Of a stretch of 64,000 nucleotides of DNA, positions 15,416 through 25,141 are shown piece after piece; the first letter of the stretch is position 1, and every line of letters starts with the position of its first letter. The translations under genes were made by a program, and so were the position numbers. This stretch comes from Acidobacterium capsulatum ATCC 51196. Lineage in GTDB: Bacteria > Acidobacteriota > Terriglobia > Terriglobales > Acidobacteriaceae. The stretch is taken from the NCBI RefSeq assembly GCF_000022565.1, contig NC_012483.1:1426001-1490000 (forward strand). The letters are read 5' to 3'. The notes beneath the pieces are model-generated. The model was not told where the DNA came from and made no database searches. It saw only the letters and a list, made by a program, of their open reading frames with translations.

Positions 15416-17005
15416 ATGACAACCGCAACTCAGTCCGAATATCGCAACCTCCCCGTCATCAGCCTCACGGAATCGCCCACCAATCCCCGGCAGGTATTTG
15501 ACGAGACGAGCCTCAACGAACTAGCCGAGTCCATCCGAGCGCAGGGCATTCTCTCACCGCTTGTCGTGCGGCCCAAGGGGCAGCACACCTATGAGATCGT
15601 AGCCGGAGCACGGCGTTACCGCGCGGCGCAGAGGGCCGGTCTTGAATACGTTCCCGTCCGCATCGCGGAATTGAGCGATGCCCAGGCAGTCGAAGTTAGC
15701 ATCGTTGAAAACCTGCAACGCCGCGACGTTCACCCGCTGGACGAAGCGAACGGCTACGTCGCCTTGATGCGCCTTGACTACACCGTGGAACAGATCGCCG
15801 CGAAATGTGGCAAATCGCCCGCATACGTGACGGCGAGGACGCGCCTCGCGCAACTTGCGCCCGCCGTCGCCGAAGCCTTCGCCAAGGACGAGATCGGCGT
15901 AGGCCATGCCCTCTTGCTGGCAAAACTTCAACCCGATGAGCAACAGGAAGCACTCGCCGCCTGCTGGCAGCAGGGCTACACCAACGGCAGCAAGGCAAAG
16001 CGCATCCTGCTGCCTGTCCGCCATCTCCAGCAGTGGATTGAGCACAACATTCTGCTGGAGCTTGCCGCCGCGCCCTTCCCCAAGGACGACGCGCAGCTTG
16101 TGCCCGAGGCAGGTTCCTGCCTTGAATGCCCCAAACGCACCGGCCACAACACGCTGCTGTTTGCCGACATCGGAGCCAACCAGCCCGATGCGTGTAGCGA
16201 CCCCAAATGCTATCAGGCCAAGGTAGATGCTTTCGTGAAACAGACCGTGGCGGCAAAGCCGAAGCTGGTACAGATCAGCACCGCTTATGGCAAGCCGAAC
16301 GAAGACAGCCCGGCAATCCCGCGCAACAAGTACGTTGTCATCCGCCAGGACAAACCGCAGAAGAAGGAGCAGCGCGACTGGCCGGAGTACAAGACGTGCA
16401 AGTACACCGCCGAGGCCATCGTCACCGAGGGCAGCGAAAAGGGCGAAACGCGCAAGGTGTGCGCCAATCCCGGATGCCCCATTCACCACGGGAGAAAGCG
16501 CATGCAGACCGATGCCGCGCTCAAGGCCGAACAGGAGAAGCGCCGCCGCGAGGAAGCGATAGCCCAGACAACCGGACTCCGCGTTCTCAAAGCAGTCGGC
16601 GATGCCGTTCCCGTCCGGCTCATGAAACACGACCTGCTGTTTCTTGCCGTTCGCTTGACTTCGATGCTGGATGAGCGCAAGGCTGTCATCCTCATCCGGC
16701 AGCATGGCATCGCTAAGCCAAAACACGGCGAGCAGCCAGCGAAACTGCTGGCCGAGTTTCTGCCTAAAGCCGAAGAAGGCAAGCTGGGTCGCATCCTCAT
16801 CGAGGCTGCCATCCTGCTTTCCATGCGCGGCCCGCAGGACACCGAGCGCATTCTCCGCGAAGCCGCGCAGTGCTACAAGGTGGACGCGGACACCATCGCC
16901 GCGAAGGTCAAACAGGAGTTCGCGGCCAAAGACAAAGGAAAGGCCGCGAAGAAAGCCACGGCCAAGCCTCAACCGAAAGCGGCGAAGAAGTCCGCCGCCG
17001 CTTAA
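15416..17005 (+). CDS. ParB/RepB/Spo0J-family partition protein
   Basis: This 529-aa protein has an N-terminal ParB CTPase domain (about 12-105) with the GARRYRAA box (64-71) and ENLQRRDVHP (98-107), then the HTH segment (about 110-180), a mid-region with several CxxC pairs and a Lys/Ala-rich C-terminus ending in KKSAAA. It is longer than chromosomal ParB (about 300 aa) and no parA gene is adjacent, which fits orphan ParB proteins of integrative elements. The ATG at 15416 follows an AAAGGAG box at 15401; the longer frame lacks one. Confidence 0.85.
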   Translation: MTTATQSEYRNLPVISLTESPTNPRQVFDETSLNELAESIRAQGILSPLVVRPKGQHTYEIVAGARRYRAAQRAGLEYVPVRIAELSDAQAVEVSIVENLQRRDVHPLDEANGYVALMRLDYTVEQIAAKCGKSPAYVTARTRLAQLAPAVAEAFAKDEIGVGHALLLAKLQPDEQQEALAACWQQGYTNGSKAKRILLPVRHLQQWIEHNILLELAAAPFPKDDAQLVPEAGSCLECPKRTGHNTLLFADIGANQPDACSDPKCYQAKVDAFVKQTVAAKPKLVQISTAYGKPNEDSPAIPRNKYVVIRQDKPQKKEQRDWPEYKTCKYTAEAIVTEGSEKGETRKVCANPGCPIHHGRKRMQTDAALKAEQEKRRREEAIAQTTGLRVLKAVGDAVPVRLMKHDLLFLAVRLTSMLDERKAVILIRQHGIAKPKHGEQPAKLLAEFLPKAEEGKLGRILIEAAILLSMRGPQDTERILREAAQCYKVDADTIAAKVKQEFAAKDKGKAAKKATAKPQPKAAKKSAAA

Positions 17006-17244
17006 CCACAAACCCAACCGGGATACACAGCGGAGCCGGCAACAGCGGCTCCGCAATTTTTTGTCTCTGGCTGCCCGTCTTCCCACCCGGTTCTGATGCC
17101 CCGGACGTGTCCGAGGCGACATCCTCAGCCCACCCGACCGGCAGACACGCACATCTGAACAATATCCAATCGTTACCCGGCGGACTCAGAAACCCGGCAT
17201 CGCCCACTTGGCCATAGACATTCACAAATTTGATCGCTTCACGC

Positions 17245-17276
17245 TTGACTCTATACCTACGTACTGGGTTTACCGT
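17245..17276 (+). promoter_or_regulatory. MerR-type promoter/operator for the first merR
   Basis: TTGACT (17245-17250) is followed by a 20-bp spacer and TACCGT (17271-17276), the stretched spacing typical of MerR-activated promoters. The spacer carries a degenerate dyad (CTATACCTACGTACTG) that aligns position by position with the better dyad at 19055-19070. The merR start codon is 7 bp downstream, so this promoter would be autoregulated. Confidence 0.55.
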
Positions 17277-17282
17277 TGATTC

Positions 17283-17693
17283 ATGGAAAGGTTGACCATC
17301 AGCCAAGTGGCGAAACGTTCAGGCGTCAACATTCAGACGATTCGATACTACGAACGCCAGGGGCTTCTCTCAGCCAGGTCTCGCACCGCAGCGGCATATC
17401 GTATCTTTTCAGTTGAGTCGGTGCAACGGATTCGTTTCATCAAACGAGCCCAAGAACTAGGCTTTTCCCTGAAAGAGATCAAGGAACTGCTCTCGTTACG
17501 TATGGACACTCACACGACACAAGCCGACATTCGCAAGCAAGCACAGACGAAGATTGCCGACGTCGAACGAAAGATTCTGCATCTCGAAGCTATCCGCGCA
17601 AGCCTATTGCGAATGGCGGAGAACTGCTCCGGCTGCGGCTCTTTAAAGGATTGCCCCATCCTCGAAAGCCTGGATAAAGAGGATCCCGAATGA
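17283..17693 (+). CDS. MerR-family regulator missing one sensor cysteine
   Basis: This 136-aa protein has the MerR winged-HTH (about 4-70, ISQVAKRSGVNIQTIRYYERQGLL), a dimer helix (about 80-112) and a C-terminal metal loop with C115, C118 and C124 (NCSGCGSLKDC). In mercury-sensing MerR the first ligand is a cysteine at about position 79-82. Here that place reads DTHTTQAD, with no cysteine. It may therefore sense another metal or be non-functional. It leads its own unit, and its stop overlaps the start of a broken transporter gene (ATGA). Confidence 0.8.
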   Translation: MERLTISQVAKRSGVNIQTIRYYERQGLLSARSRTAAAYRIFSVESVQRIRFIKRAQELGFSLKEIKELLSLRMDTHTTQADIRKQAQTKIADVERKILHLEAIRASLLRMAENCSGCGSLKDCPILESLDKEDPE

Positions 17694-18081
17694 CAAACGG
17701 CGACTGGAAGCAAAACCTGCTGATCGCGCCTGGAATCGGGCTATCACCTTTGTTGTGGATCGTCTGTTCAGCCTACTGGCCTGCCTACGCGCCGCTACTG
17801 GCTACGCTCGGACTTGGGCTTCTGGTTTCGAATCAGGCGTATTGATATTTCGCGCCCGCACGCAGCGTATTGACGGACCCCGGGTGCTTGGAATCGCAGC
17901 CGCCTGTCTGATCCTGTTCGGCAAATTCGAACTCGATTCAAGCCCGGCATTCTATTCCGGATCAGCGCTGCTCATCCTGGCCTCTGTATGGAACAGTTGT
18001 CCTTTCGCCATGCGCTGTGACTGCGCCCTGCGAGCAAATTCATTTCCGGCTTTGGGGGCGCGCAGCGAAGACAACTTATAA
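17690..18081 (+). pseudogene. Frameshifted mercury-type membrane transporter
   Basis: From the ATG at 17690 a 51-codon frame reads a membrane protein (start MTNGDWKQNLLIAPG, stop at 17845). The continuation lies in another frame (about 17845-18081: FRARTQRIDGP, GIAAACLILFGKFEL, SALLILASVWNSCP). Together the two look like one transporter of the MerC-like type seen in mer operons, with a frameshift and probably a short deletion at about 17840, because the usual middle helices are missing. The expected Cys pair of the first helix is reduced to one (IVCSAYWPAYA). The family reading is from memory; the frame break is visible directly. Confidence 0.6.
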
Positions 18082-18097
18082 CTCCCGGAGGATTCAA

Positions 18098-18310
18098 ATG
18101 CCCAACAGCAAAAGGAAGGTGGAAGTCTTCAGCGCCGGTTGCGACGTATGCGATGAAACGATTGCTCTGGTGCAGAAGCTGACTTGCGTATCATGCGATG
18201 TTGTGGTCTACGACATACACAAGCCGGAAGCTGCAGCAAAAGCCGCGCACTATGGCGTGCACGCTGTTGTCGTAAATGGCAATCTCGCAGAGTGCTGTGC
18301 CGGCACATGA
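18098..18310 (+). CDS. Thioredoxin-like small protein, cut by an in-frame UGA
   Basis: This 70-aa protein has a redox-type CDVC motif (15-18), a second CVSC pair and a C-terminal CC. It resembles the small thioredoxin/glutaredoxin-like proteins of mer operons. A GGAGG box lies at 18086. The frame ends at TGA 18308-18310, but continues in the same frame for 15 more codons (PNESALRTTEIGVPR) to a second TGA at 18356-18358, and that tail looks like the normal end of the family. A Gly to stop change is the simplest reading. Confidence 0.6.
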   Translation: MPNSKRKVEVFSAGCDVCDETIALVQKLTCVSCDVVVYDIHKPEAAAKAAHYGVHAVVVNGNLAECCAGT

Positions 18311-18641
18311 CCCAATGAAAGCGCCTTGCGCACCACTGAAATCGGCGTTCCGCGATGAGTCTTGCGATTCCGAAAGCCGGAGCGGGATTTCGTACAAAGA
18401 GGCATCGCTCTGGCGTTTCGGAGTTGGTTATCTTGAAAACCAGCTGTGATCAAGAAAATCGCGCACATCGCTCCAAGAGCGACAGCCCATTCTGAGACAG
18501 ATACCCGGTACCCGTTCTGAAAGAGCATTCACAAGAAGCAATACGCTCCAAGAACGCACGAAAAACTCCGTATAATTTGGGCGCGGCCTACTGGGATTCC
18601 TTCCGCTTCAAATGGAGCGTCAGTAAATCCAGCGCACAATC
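18311..18641. other. Gap between the two mercury units
   Basis: The first 48 bp are the in-frame tail of the thioredoxin-like gene. The rest has no convincing gene. A leftward frame starting at 18528 opens with a hydrophobic stretch (VALGAMCAIFLITAG) but then runs into the antisense of the thioredoxin-like gene, so at most it is a fragment. Confidence 0.4.
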
Positions 18642-19046
18642 CTACCTCTCATCTTCGACCAACGTTTCGATAATCGGACAGCTACCACGCTTGTGCTTAC
18701 GCTCGCACCGGCGGACCATTTGCCGTAAGGCATTTTGGATGGAATCGAGGGCTGCGATCTTCTCTTCAACCAGATGCAGTTTGGCGAGAGCCAAATCATG
18801 CGCCACCCTGCAGGTCTGGGGACCATCGAGCTTCAGCAGGCCTGCAATGTCGTTCAGACTGAAGCCGAGCATTTGCGCTCGTTTGATGAAACGGACGCGC
18901 CTGACATCCTCCTTCGTGTATTCGCGAAATCCTAATATAGGACGCTCCGGTTCCTGCAGCAGCCCTGATCGCTGATAAAAGCGGATGGTTTCTACACCCA
19001 CTCCGGCGGCCTCGGCCAATTTTCCGATGGTCATTCGTGGTTTCAT
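18642..19046 (-). CDS. merR: MerR mercuric-ion-responsive regulator
   Basis: This 134-aa protein has an N-terminal winged-HTH (about 5-72, MTIGKLAEAAGVGVETIRFYQRSG) and all three mercury-ligand cysteines: C79 (PQTC), C114 and C123 (RCERKHKRGSC). This is the canonical MerR arrangement, in which Hg(II) is bound across the dimer. The gene is divergent from merT, and the operator lies between the two. The start at 19046 puts the ATG 3 bp from the merT -35 box, as in classical mer operons; an internal ATG at 19034 is possible. Confidence 0.92.
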   Translation of the reverse strand: MKPRMTIGKLAEAAGVGVETIRFYQRSGLLQEPERPILGFREYTKEDVRRVRFIKRAQMLGFSLNDIAGLLKLDGPQTCRVAHDLALAKLHLVEEKIAALDSIQNALRQMVRRCERKHKRGSCPIIETLVEDER

Positions 19047-19048
19047 GC

Positions 19049-19080
19049 TTGACTCCGTACCTATGTACGGAGAGTACTCT
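19049..19080 (+). promoter_or_regulatory. mer operator/promoter for the intact mercury operon
   Basis: TTGACT (19049-19054), a 20-bp spacer and TACTCT (19075-19080) form a MerR-type promoter. The spacer contains the perfect dyad CCGTAC-CTAT-GTACGG (19055-19070), close to the classical mer operator. MerR bound here would untwist the over-long spacer when Hg(II) binds. It drives merT and the genes to merA. Confidence 0.88.
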
Positions 19081-19108
19081 GAATTCAGAGAAAAGGAAAA
19101 CAAGACAC

Positions 19109-19474
19109 ATGGCATCTGAAACCAAGACATCTGAGAAATCGAAATCCGGGATATTGGCGCTGGGAGGTCTGGCGGCAATTCTCGCCTCGACCTGCTGCCT
19201 GGGGCCGCTGGTGCTGATTTCCCTCGGCTTCGGCGGCGCTTGGATCGGAAATTTGACGGTTCTCGAACCCTATCGACCGCTATTCATTGCCGTCGCGTTA
19301 GTCGCGTTGTATTTCGCCTGGAGACGCATCTATCGTCCGGCGGAGAAATGCCTACCCGGCGAAGTGTGCGCGCTGCCGCAAACAAAACGGCTGTATCAGA
19401 TTCTGTTCTGGGTCGTTGCGGGACTGGTGTTGATCGCTCTTGCGTTTCCTTACGTTGCACCATTCTTTTACTAA
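19109..19474 (+). CDS. merT: MerT mercuric transport protein
   Basis: This 121-aa inner-membrane protein has three hydrophobic segments. The first carries the mercury-accepting CC pair (C29-C30, STCCLGP). The loop after helix 2 has C81 and C87 (EKCLPGEVC), the cytoplasmic pair that passes Hg(II) on to MerA. MerT takes Hg(II) from periplasmic MerP. It is the first gene after the mer operator. The ATG at 19109 follows an AAAAGGA stretch; the longer frame runs back across the promoter and is rejected. Confidence 0.92.
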   Translation: MASETKTSEKSKSGILALGGLAAILASTCCLGPLVLISLGFGGAWIGNLTVLEPYRPLFIAVALVALYFAWRRIYRPAEKCLPGEVCALPQTKRLYQILFWVVAGLVLIALAFPYVAPFFY

Positions 19475-19491
19475 GGGAGGGAGTTTTGCCG

Positions 19492-19878
19492 ATGCCTGAC
19501 CACAATCAAGCAGCAACCGACCTGGCATGCAGCCGCTACGCCGTTCTTCTCTGGTGGCTCCCAGTCGCCGCTCTTGTCGTCGGAGCCAATTGGCCAAAGC
19601 TCGAATTGCTGCTCTGGTTTCCGGCTTTTTTGGTTATGGGTGCTGCGTGCCTTGCGAACGCCGCACGATGTGGGCGAATACACTGCTACGTCACAGGCCC
19701 GCTCTTTCTGATCGCATCGGCGTACGTTGCCTTGCACGGCTTTGATCTCGTACCAATGCAGACCAATTTCTTCATGGGGTCCATTGTCGCGGTCTTTCTT
19801 CTTGCCCGCCTCGCGGAAATCCCACTCGGCAAATACAAGAGGAGTGCCTGTGGGGATCAGCCCAAGGCCGTTCGCTAA
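19492..19878 (+). CDS. Cysteine-bearing membrane protein of the mer operon
   Basis: This 128-aa protein has four hydrophobic segments and unknown function. Cysteines lie at C13, C53, C60, C65 and C120. Those at 53-65 (AACLANAARCGRIHCY) sit at the edge of helix 2 and could relay a thiophilic metal. It is not MerC, MerE or MerF by pattern, though similar unnamed proteins accompany merA in other bacteria as I recall. A GGGAGGG box precedes the ATG at 19492. It lies 17 bp after merT. Confidence 0.65.
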   Translation: MPDHNQAATDLACSRYAVLLWWLPVAALVVGANWPKLELLLWFPAFLVMGAACLANAARCGRIHCYVTGPLFLIASAYVALHGFDLVPMQTNFFMGSIVAVFLLARLAEIPLGKYKRSACGDQPKAVR

Positions 19879-19913
19879 GGTCTGGTGCATCTGACCGTAA
19901 AGACAGGAGTGGC

Positions 19914-21266
19914 ATGAATAAGCAATTCGATCTCATTGCAATTGGAACTGGATCAGCGGCGTCGTCTGTGGCTTCGCGTTGTCGTGCCGCCGACTGGCAG
20001 GTTGCCGTAATTGATTCACGGCCGTTTGGGGGCACCTGTGCGCTGCGTGGCTGCGATCCGAAAAAGGTGCTGGTTGGGGCAGCGGAGCTGATCGACTGGG
20101 GCCGTCGCATGCAAGGCAAGGGAATCCAGGCCGGAGAACTGAAAATCAACTGGCGAGAGCTGATGCATTTCAAGCGAACCTTCACCGAGCCGGTCCCTAA
20201 ACATCGGGAAGAAGGTTTCCGCAAGGCCGGCATCGAGGCGTTCCACGGTCGCGCCCGTTTCACTGGCCCTACATCCATTCAAGTTGGCGAAGATACGCTG
20301 GAGGCGCGCCACATCGTCATCGCTGCCGGGCAGAAGCCTGCCGATCTGAAGATACCCGGCTCTGAGCACCTCATCGACAGTGAACACTTTCTCGAACTCG
20401 ATAGCCTTCCGTCACGAATTCTCTTCATCGGAGGGGGATACATCGCGTTTGAGTTTGCGCATGTTGCGCTGCGGGCTGGAGCGCAGGTCACCATAGTCCA
20501 TCGAGACAGCCGTCCACTGCGTCAGTTCGATTCCAGCATGGTGGAACTTCTGGTTCAGCATACGCGCGCGTCAGGAGCGGACATCCAGCTTGAGACCGAG
20601 GCCGTCGCGGTTGAAAAGCAATCGGGAGGCTTGGCTGTGCGGGTCTCGACCTCAGGCCAGATGCGGACCTTGTACGCGGACATGGTCGTCCACGCCGCTG
20701 GGCGTGAGCCCGAGATCGACGACATGAATCTCGACGCGGGCGACGTTGCGTGGGACCGGCACGGCGTGAAGGTGAATGAATATCTGCAGAGTGTTTCCAA
20801 TCCGGCGGTGTACGCCGCAGGCGATGCCGCCGCCAGCGGAGGGCCCCCGCTCACGCCCGTAGCTTCTTACGACGGCGTGTTGGTAGCAACAAATCTGCTC
20901 AAAGGAAATCATGCCAAGCCCGACTACAACGGAATCCCTTCCGCCGTGTTTACGATTCCACCGCTTGCGTCCGTCGGATTGACGGAAAGCGCAGCGCGGG
21001 AAAAGGGATTGAAGTTCACAGTGAAGACGGAATCAACCGGGAGCTGGTATTCCTCGCGAAGGGTTGGCGAATCGTCTTCTGGCTACAAGACGCTGGTGGA
21101 AGAGAGAACGGATCGCATCCTCGGCGCGCATCTTTTCGGCGGCGCCGCCGCAGAAGTCATCAATGTGTTTGCGCTCGCCATCCGGTCGGGAATTCCAGCC
21201 CGGGATCTGAAACATATGATCTTCAGTTATCCGACCCATGGGTCGGATGTGTCTTACATGCTCTAA
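19914..21266 (+). CDS. FAD-dependent pyridine nucleotide-disulfide oxidoreductase
   Basis: This 450-aa class-I flavoprotein is of the glutathione reductase/MerA type. The order is an FAD-binding GTGSAAS (11-17), the redox pair C42-x4-C47 (GGTCALRGC), an NAD(P)-binding GGGYIAFE (about 173-180), the second FAD motif YAAGDAA and a dimerisation domain. In place of the usual catalytic HPT...E near the C-terminus it reads SYPTHGSD, so His is replaced by Tyr and Glu by Asp. It lacks the MerA C-terminal CC pair. It lies between the mer membrane genes and merP, so a disulfide-regenerating role in Hg stress is likely, but its substrate is unknown. Confidence 0.8.
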   Translation: MNKQFDLIAIGTGSAASSVASRCRAADWQVAVIDSRPFGGTCALRGCDPKKVLVGAAELIDWGRRMQGKGIQAGELKINWRELMHFKRTFTEPVPKHREEGFRKAGIEAFHGRARFTGPTSIQVGEDTLEARHIVIAAGQKPADLKIPGSEHLIDSEHFLELDSLPSRILFIGGGYIAFEFAHVALRAGAQVTIVHRDSRPLRQFDSSMVELLVQHTRASGADIQLETEAVAVEKQSGGLAVRVSTSGQMRTLYADMVVHAAGREPEIDDMNLDAGDVAWDRHGVKVNEYLQSVSNPAVYAAGDAAASGGPPLTPVASYDGVLVATNLLKGNHAKPDYNGIPSAVFTIPPLASVGLTESAAREKGLKFTVKTESTGSWYSSRRVGESSSGYKTLVEERTDRILGAHLFGGAAAEVINVFALAIRSGIPARDLKHMIFSYPTHGSDVSYML

Positions 21267-21307
21267 CCCACGATCATTTACCGTGGATCAAATCCCAGGA
21301 GGAAAAG

Positions 21308-23070
<1,763 letters not shown>

Positions 23071-23404
23071 GTTAAATAATTGAAAACAGATGCAATCATA
23101 GTTTCACATCTGAAGATTGCATTGTTGCGGCAAGCACTGCGGTGCCGCTCCGAGCTTATTGTCTCTTCCGTTGAGAGCTCCCCCTGCGCATATCTACACA
23201 ATCTTTACGGGGATACCGCGTCAGTCGGCGTTTGCTCAATGGTCGCCGCGCTGATACTGGCCGACCTGAGCTGCCGTCTTGGTTTAGTCCAGCCATAACC
23301 CCAAAGTTGCGTGCTAAAAAGTTGTGAAAAGCGAGTCTTTTGGACATGGAATGAATCATGTTAAAGATTGAGACCTTTGTTGACGATGCAGGAGTTTTAA
23401 GGTC
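23071..23404. other. Gap after merA
   Basis: About 330 bp downstream of merA. A 72-codon frame opens at a TTG (23080), but it has no ribosome site and unlikely residue use, so I do not call it a gene. No clear terminator hairpin was seen. Confidence 0.5.
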
Positions 23405-23593
23405 ATGAACAATGAAGATGCCTTGGATGAGAATGACTCTAACCCGGTTCATCTCCACATTTGCACCCACTGCGGTCATCCGCGAAAGCGAGAAGAGGTT
23501 GGAGACAGGGAGATCAGTTCAGGGATCGTGCATTGCCCAAAATGCGGCACCGATGGTCCTCTGAACATTGAAATTAGGGATTTTCCAGCCTGA
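23405..23593 (+). CDS. Small zinc-ribbon protein
   Basis: This 62-aa protein has two zinc-knuckle pairs, CTHC (about 20-23) and CPKC (about 44-47), with an acidic N-terminus. This is a single treble-clef or zinc-ribbon fold with no other domain, so its role is unknown; small ribbons often act as adaptors or nucleic-acid binders. GGAG lies 12 nt before the ATG. It sits between merA and a convergent LysR gene near the integrase end of the island. Confidence 0.5.
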   Translation: MNNEDALDENDSNPVHLHICTHCGHPRKREEVGDREISSGIVHCPKCGTDGPLNIEIRDFPA

Positions 23594-23623
23594 AGCAATT
23601 CGATGAAGCGCCCGCCCACCCCG

Positions 23624-24559
23624 TCAAGCGCTGAGAGGCAATCGCGGCTGCGTCGGCCTACGCAGGCTCTCCAGCTTGCGCGCTGTCGCCTTCACGAACT
23701 CTCTTACCAGCCGGGATTTTGTGTCTGCGCGGGCGGCGAGATGGGTGACGAGCTTTAGGTTTTTTTCTGCGAGCGGGCGCATGGTAATGCCGTCCCGCGC
23801 GATACGCCATGCACCTGTCCGAGTGAGAAATGCGAGTCCACCGCATTCCAGGATCAGAGGAACAGCCTCTACAGCTCCGGTGACATGGTGCAAGTCGGAA
23901 GGGGCAACGCCAGCCTTTTTCGCTTCGCTCATGATCGCGTCGTACATGTAGGGGCTAACTTGCCGTGAAAACATGACCCAGGTGCGGCTTTGCAATTCGG
24001 CAAGCCGCACCTCGCGGTTCGCAGCCAGCGGGTCACGGGATAACATCGCGATGTAAAACGGATGCTCGGCCAGCTTGAGGCAAGTGAGATTGCGTATTTC
24101 GGGAACTCCTGTGGTCAGCCCAAGATCAAGCGTTCCGCCGACCACATCGCGAGCCACTTCATGGGAGTAACTGCTTGACCAGTTGATTCGAATCCCCGGA
24201 TAAAGCGGCAAGTGAACAGAGCGAATGACGGAGGCCAGCCATGGATCGGCGTATGCTGATCGCCCGATGTTGAGAACATTTTCTGCTCCCCGTGGCACGG
24301 CCCTGGCGGCTGTCACGGCGTCTTCAATATGGGCGACCCCCTTGCGCGCGTGCTCGACAAACTTTGCGCCGGCGTCTGTGAGTTCGACCATTTGGTGATT
24401 TCGCTCGAAGAGGCGAACGTCAAGCAGGCCCTCCAATTCGAGAATTCGCTTCGTAAGTGTGGACTGATCCACTCTCAGCCTCACGGCGGCTCTGGAGAAG
24501 TGAAGTTCCTCGGCCAGGACAATGCTTGACTGCACCAACCGCATTTCTGGAAGAAGCAT
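23624..24559 (-). CDS. LysR-family transcriptional regulator
   Basis: This 311-aa protein has an N-terminal winged-HTH (about 6-65, with LAEELHFSRAAVRLRVDQSTLTKRI) and a LysR substrate-binding domain (about 92-290). The effector is unknown. I chose the ATG at 24559 (MLLPEMRL), which puts the HTH at the usual distance from the start; an ATG 15 nt further in is also possible, and the longer frame adds an unlikely hydrophobic/basic leader. No divergent target gene is evident; the small HTH gene at 24815 is divergent from it across 255 bp. Confidence 0.85.
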   Translation of the reverse strand: MLLPEMRLVQSSIVLAEELHFSRAAVRLRVDQSTLTKRILELEGLLDVRLFERNHQMVELTDAGAKFVEHARKGVAHIEDAVTAARAVPRGAENVLNIGRSAYADPWLASVIRSVHLPLYPGIRINWSSSYSHEVARDVVGGTLDLGLTTGVPEIRNLTCLKLAEHPFYIAMLSRDPLAANREVRLAELQSRTWVMFSRQVSPYMYDAIMSEAKKAGVAPSDLHHVTGAVEAVPLILECGGLAFLTRTGAWRIARDGITMRPLAEKNLKLVTHLAARADTKSRLVREFVKATARKLESLRRPTQPRLPLSA

Positions 24560-24814
24560 GGCTGCCCTCCGACGGAGAACGCAAGGCAGCAACAGTGAAC
24601 GGAAGAAATGAAGAAGGGATCCCACCACCGGGTGCGTGCAGGGATCATATCGATCAGCTAATCATTCTATTTGATGCGTTCCTGCCCTATGACGGTTGCT
24701 GGAATAAACCCGTTATGCATGGCAGGAATAACGGTCTCCCTACTTTTCATTAGACAGATTCTGCGGTTCCGAGTGAATCTCCAAACATCAGCATCCGTTG
24801 ATTGAGGTCTTGAG

Positions 24815-25141
24815 ATGAGGAAGCTCGAAAGCCGGGAGAAGGAAAACGGAAACAAGTCGCTTCGGCTGATTCCATTTGAAGGTCGCAGCCGCCCAACGGC
24901 GCGGATAAACTTAGGGGATGACGCCGATGCGTCTCACTCTGTCGCGCTGGAGCGGCATTTCACCGTGCCGGAAGTTGCCCGGCAATGGGGGATGAGCGAA
25001 AAGTCCGTCCGGCAGTTTTTCGTTAATGAACCCGGCGTGCTTAAATGGGGATCACCGGAAACCAGGAAGAAGCGCGGCTACTGCAACCTACGCATTCCGG
25101 AGAGTGTCTTGATTCGAGTACACCAGCGCCGGGCCGGATGA
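24815..25141 (+). CDS. Small HTH protein next to the integrase (excisionase candidate)
   Basis: This 108-aa basic protein has a helix-turn-helix in its second half (FTVPEVARQWGMSEKSVRQFF, about 50-70) of the type found in AlpA/excisionase-like and MerR-like HTH_17 proteins. It overlaps the integrase gene tail-to-tail by 54 bp. Small HTH genes adjacent to tyrosine integrases often encode the directionality factor, so an excisionase role is inferred from position. A GAGG box lies 7 nt before the ATG. Confidence 0.6.
   Translation: MRKLESREKENGNKSLRLIPFEGRSRPTARINLGDDADASHSVALERHFTVPEVARQWGMSEKSVRQFFVNEPGVLKWGSPETRKKRGYCNLRIPESVLIRVHQRRAG

Noticed and set aside
15554-17152. Leftward 532-codon frame over parB
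   Set aside because: Antisense to ParB, Arg/Gly/Leu-rich, no motif.
18308-18310. Selenocysteine at the in-frame UGA
   Set aside because: No SECIS-like hairpin is evident directly downstream and the site aligns with Gly rather than Cys.
23080-23298. Rightward 72-codon frame after merA
   Set aside because: TTG start without a ribosome site; no conserved feature.
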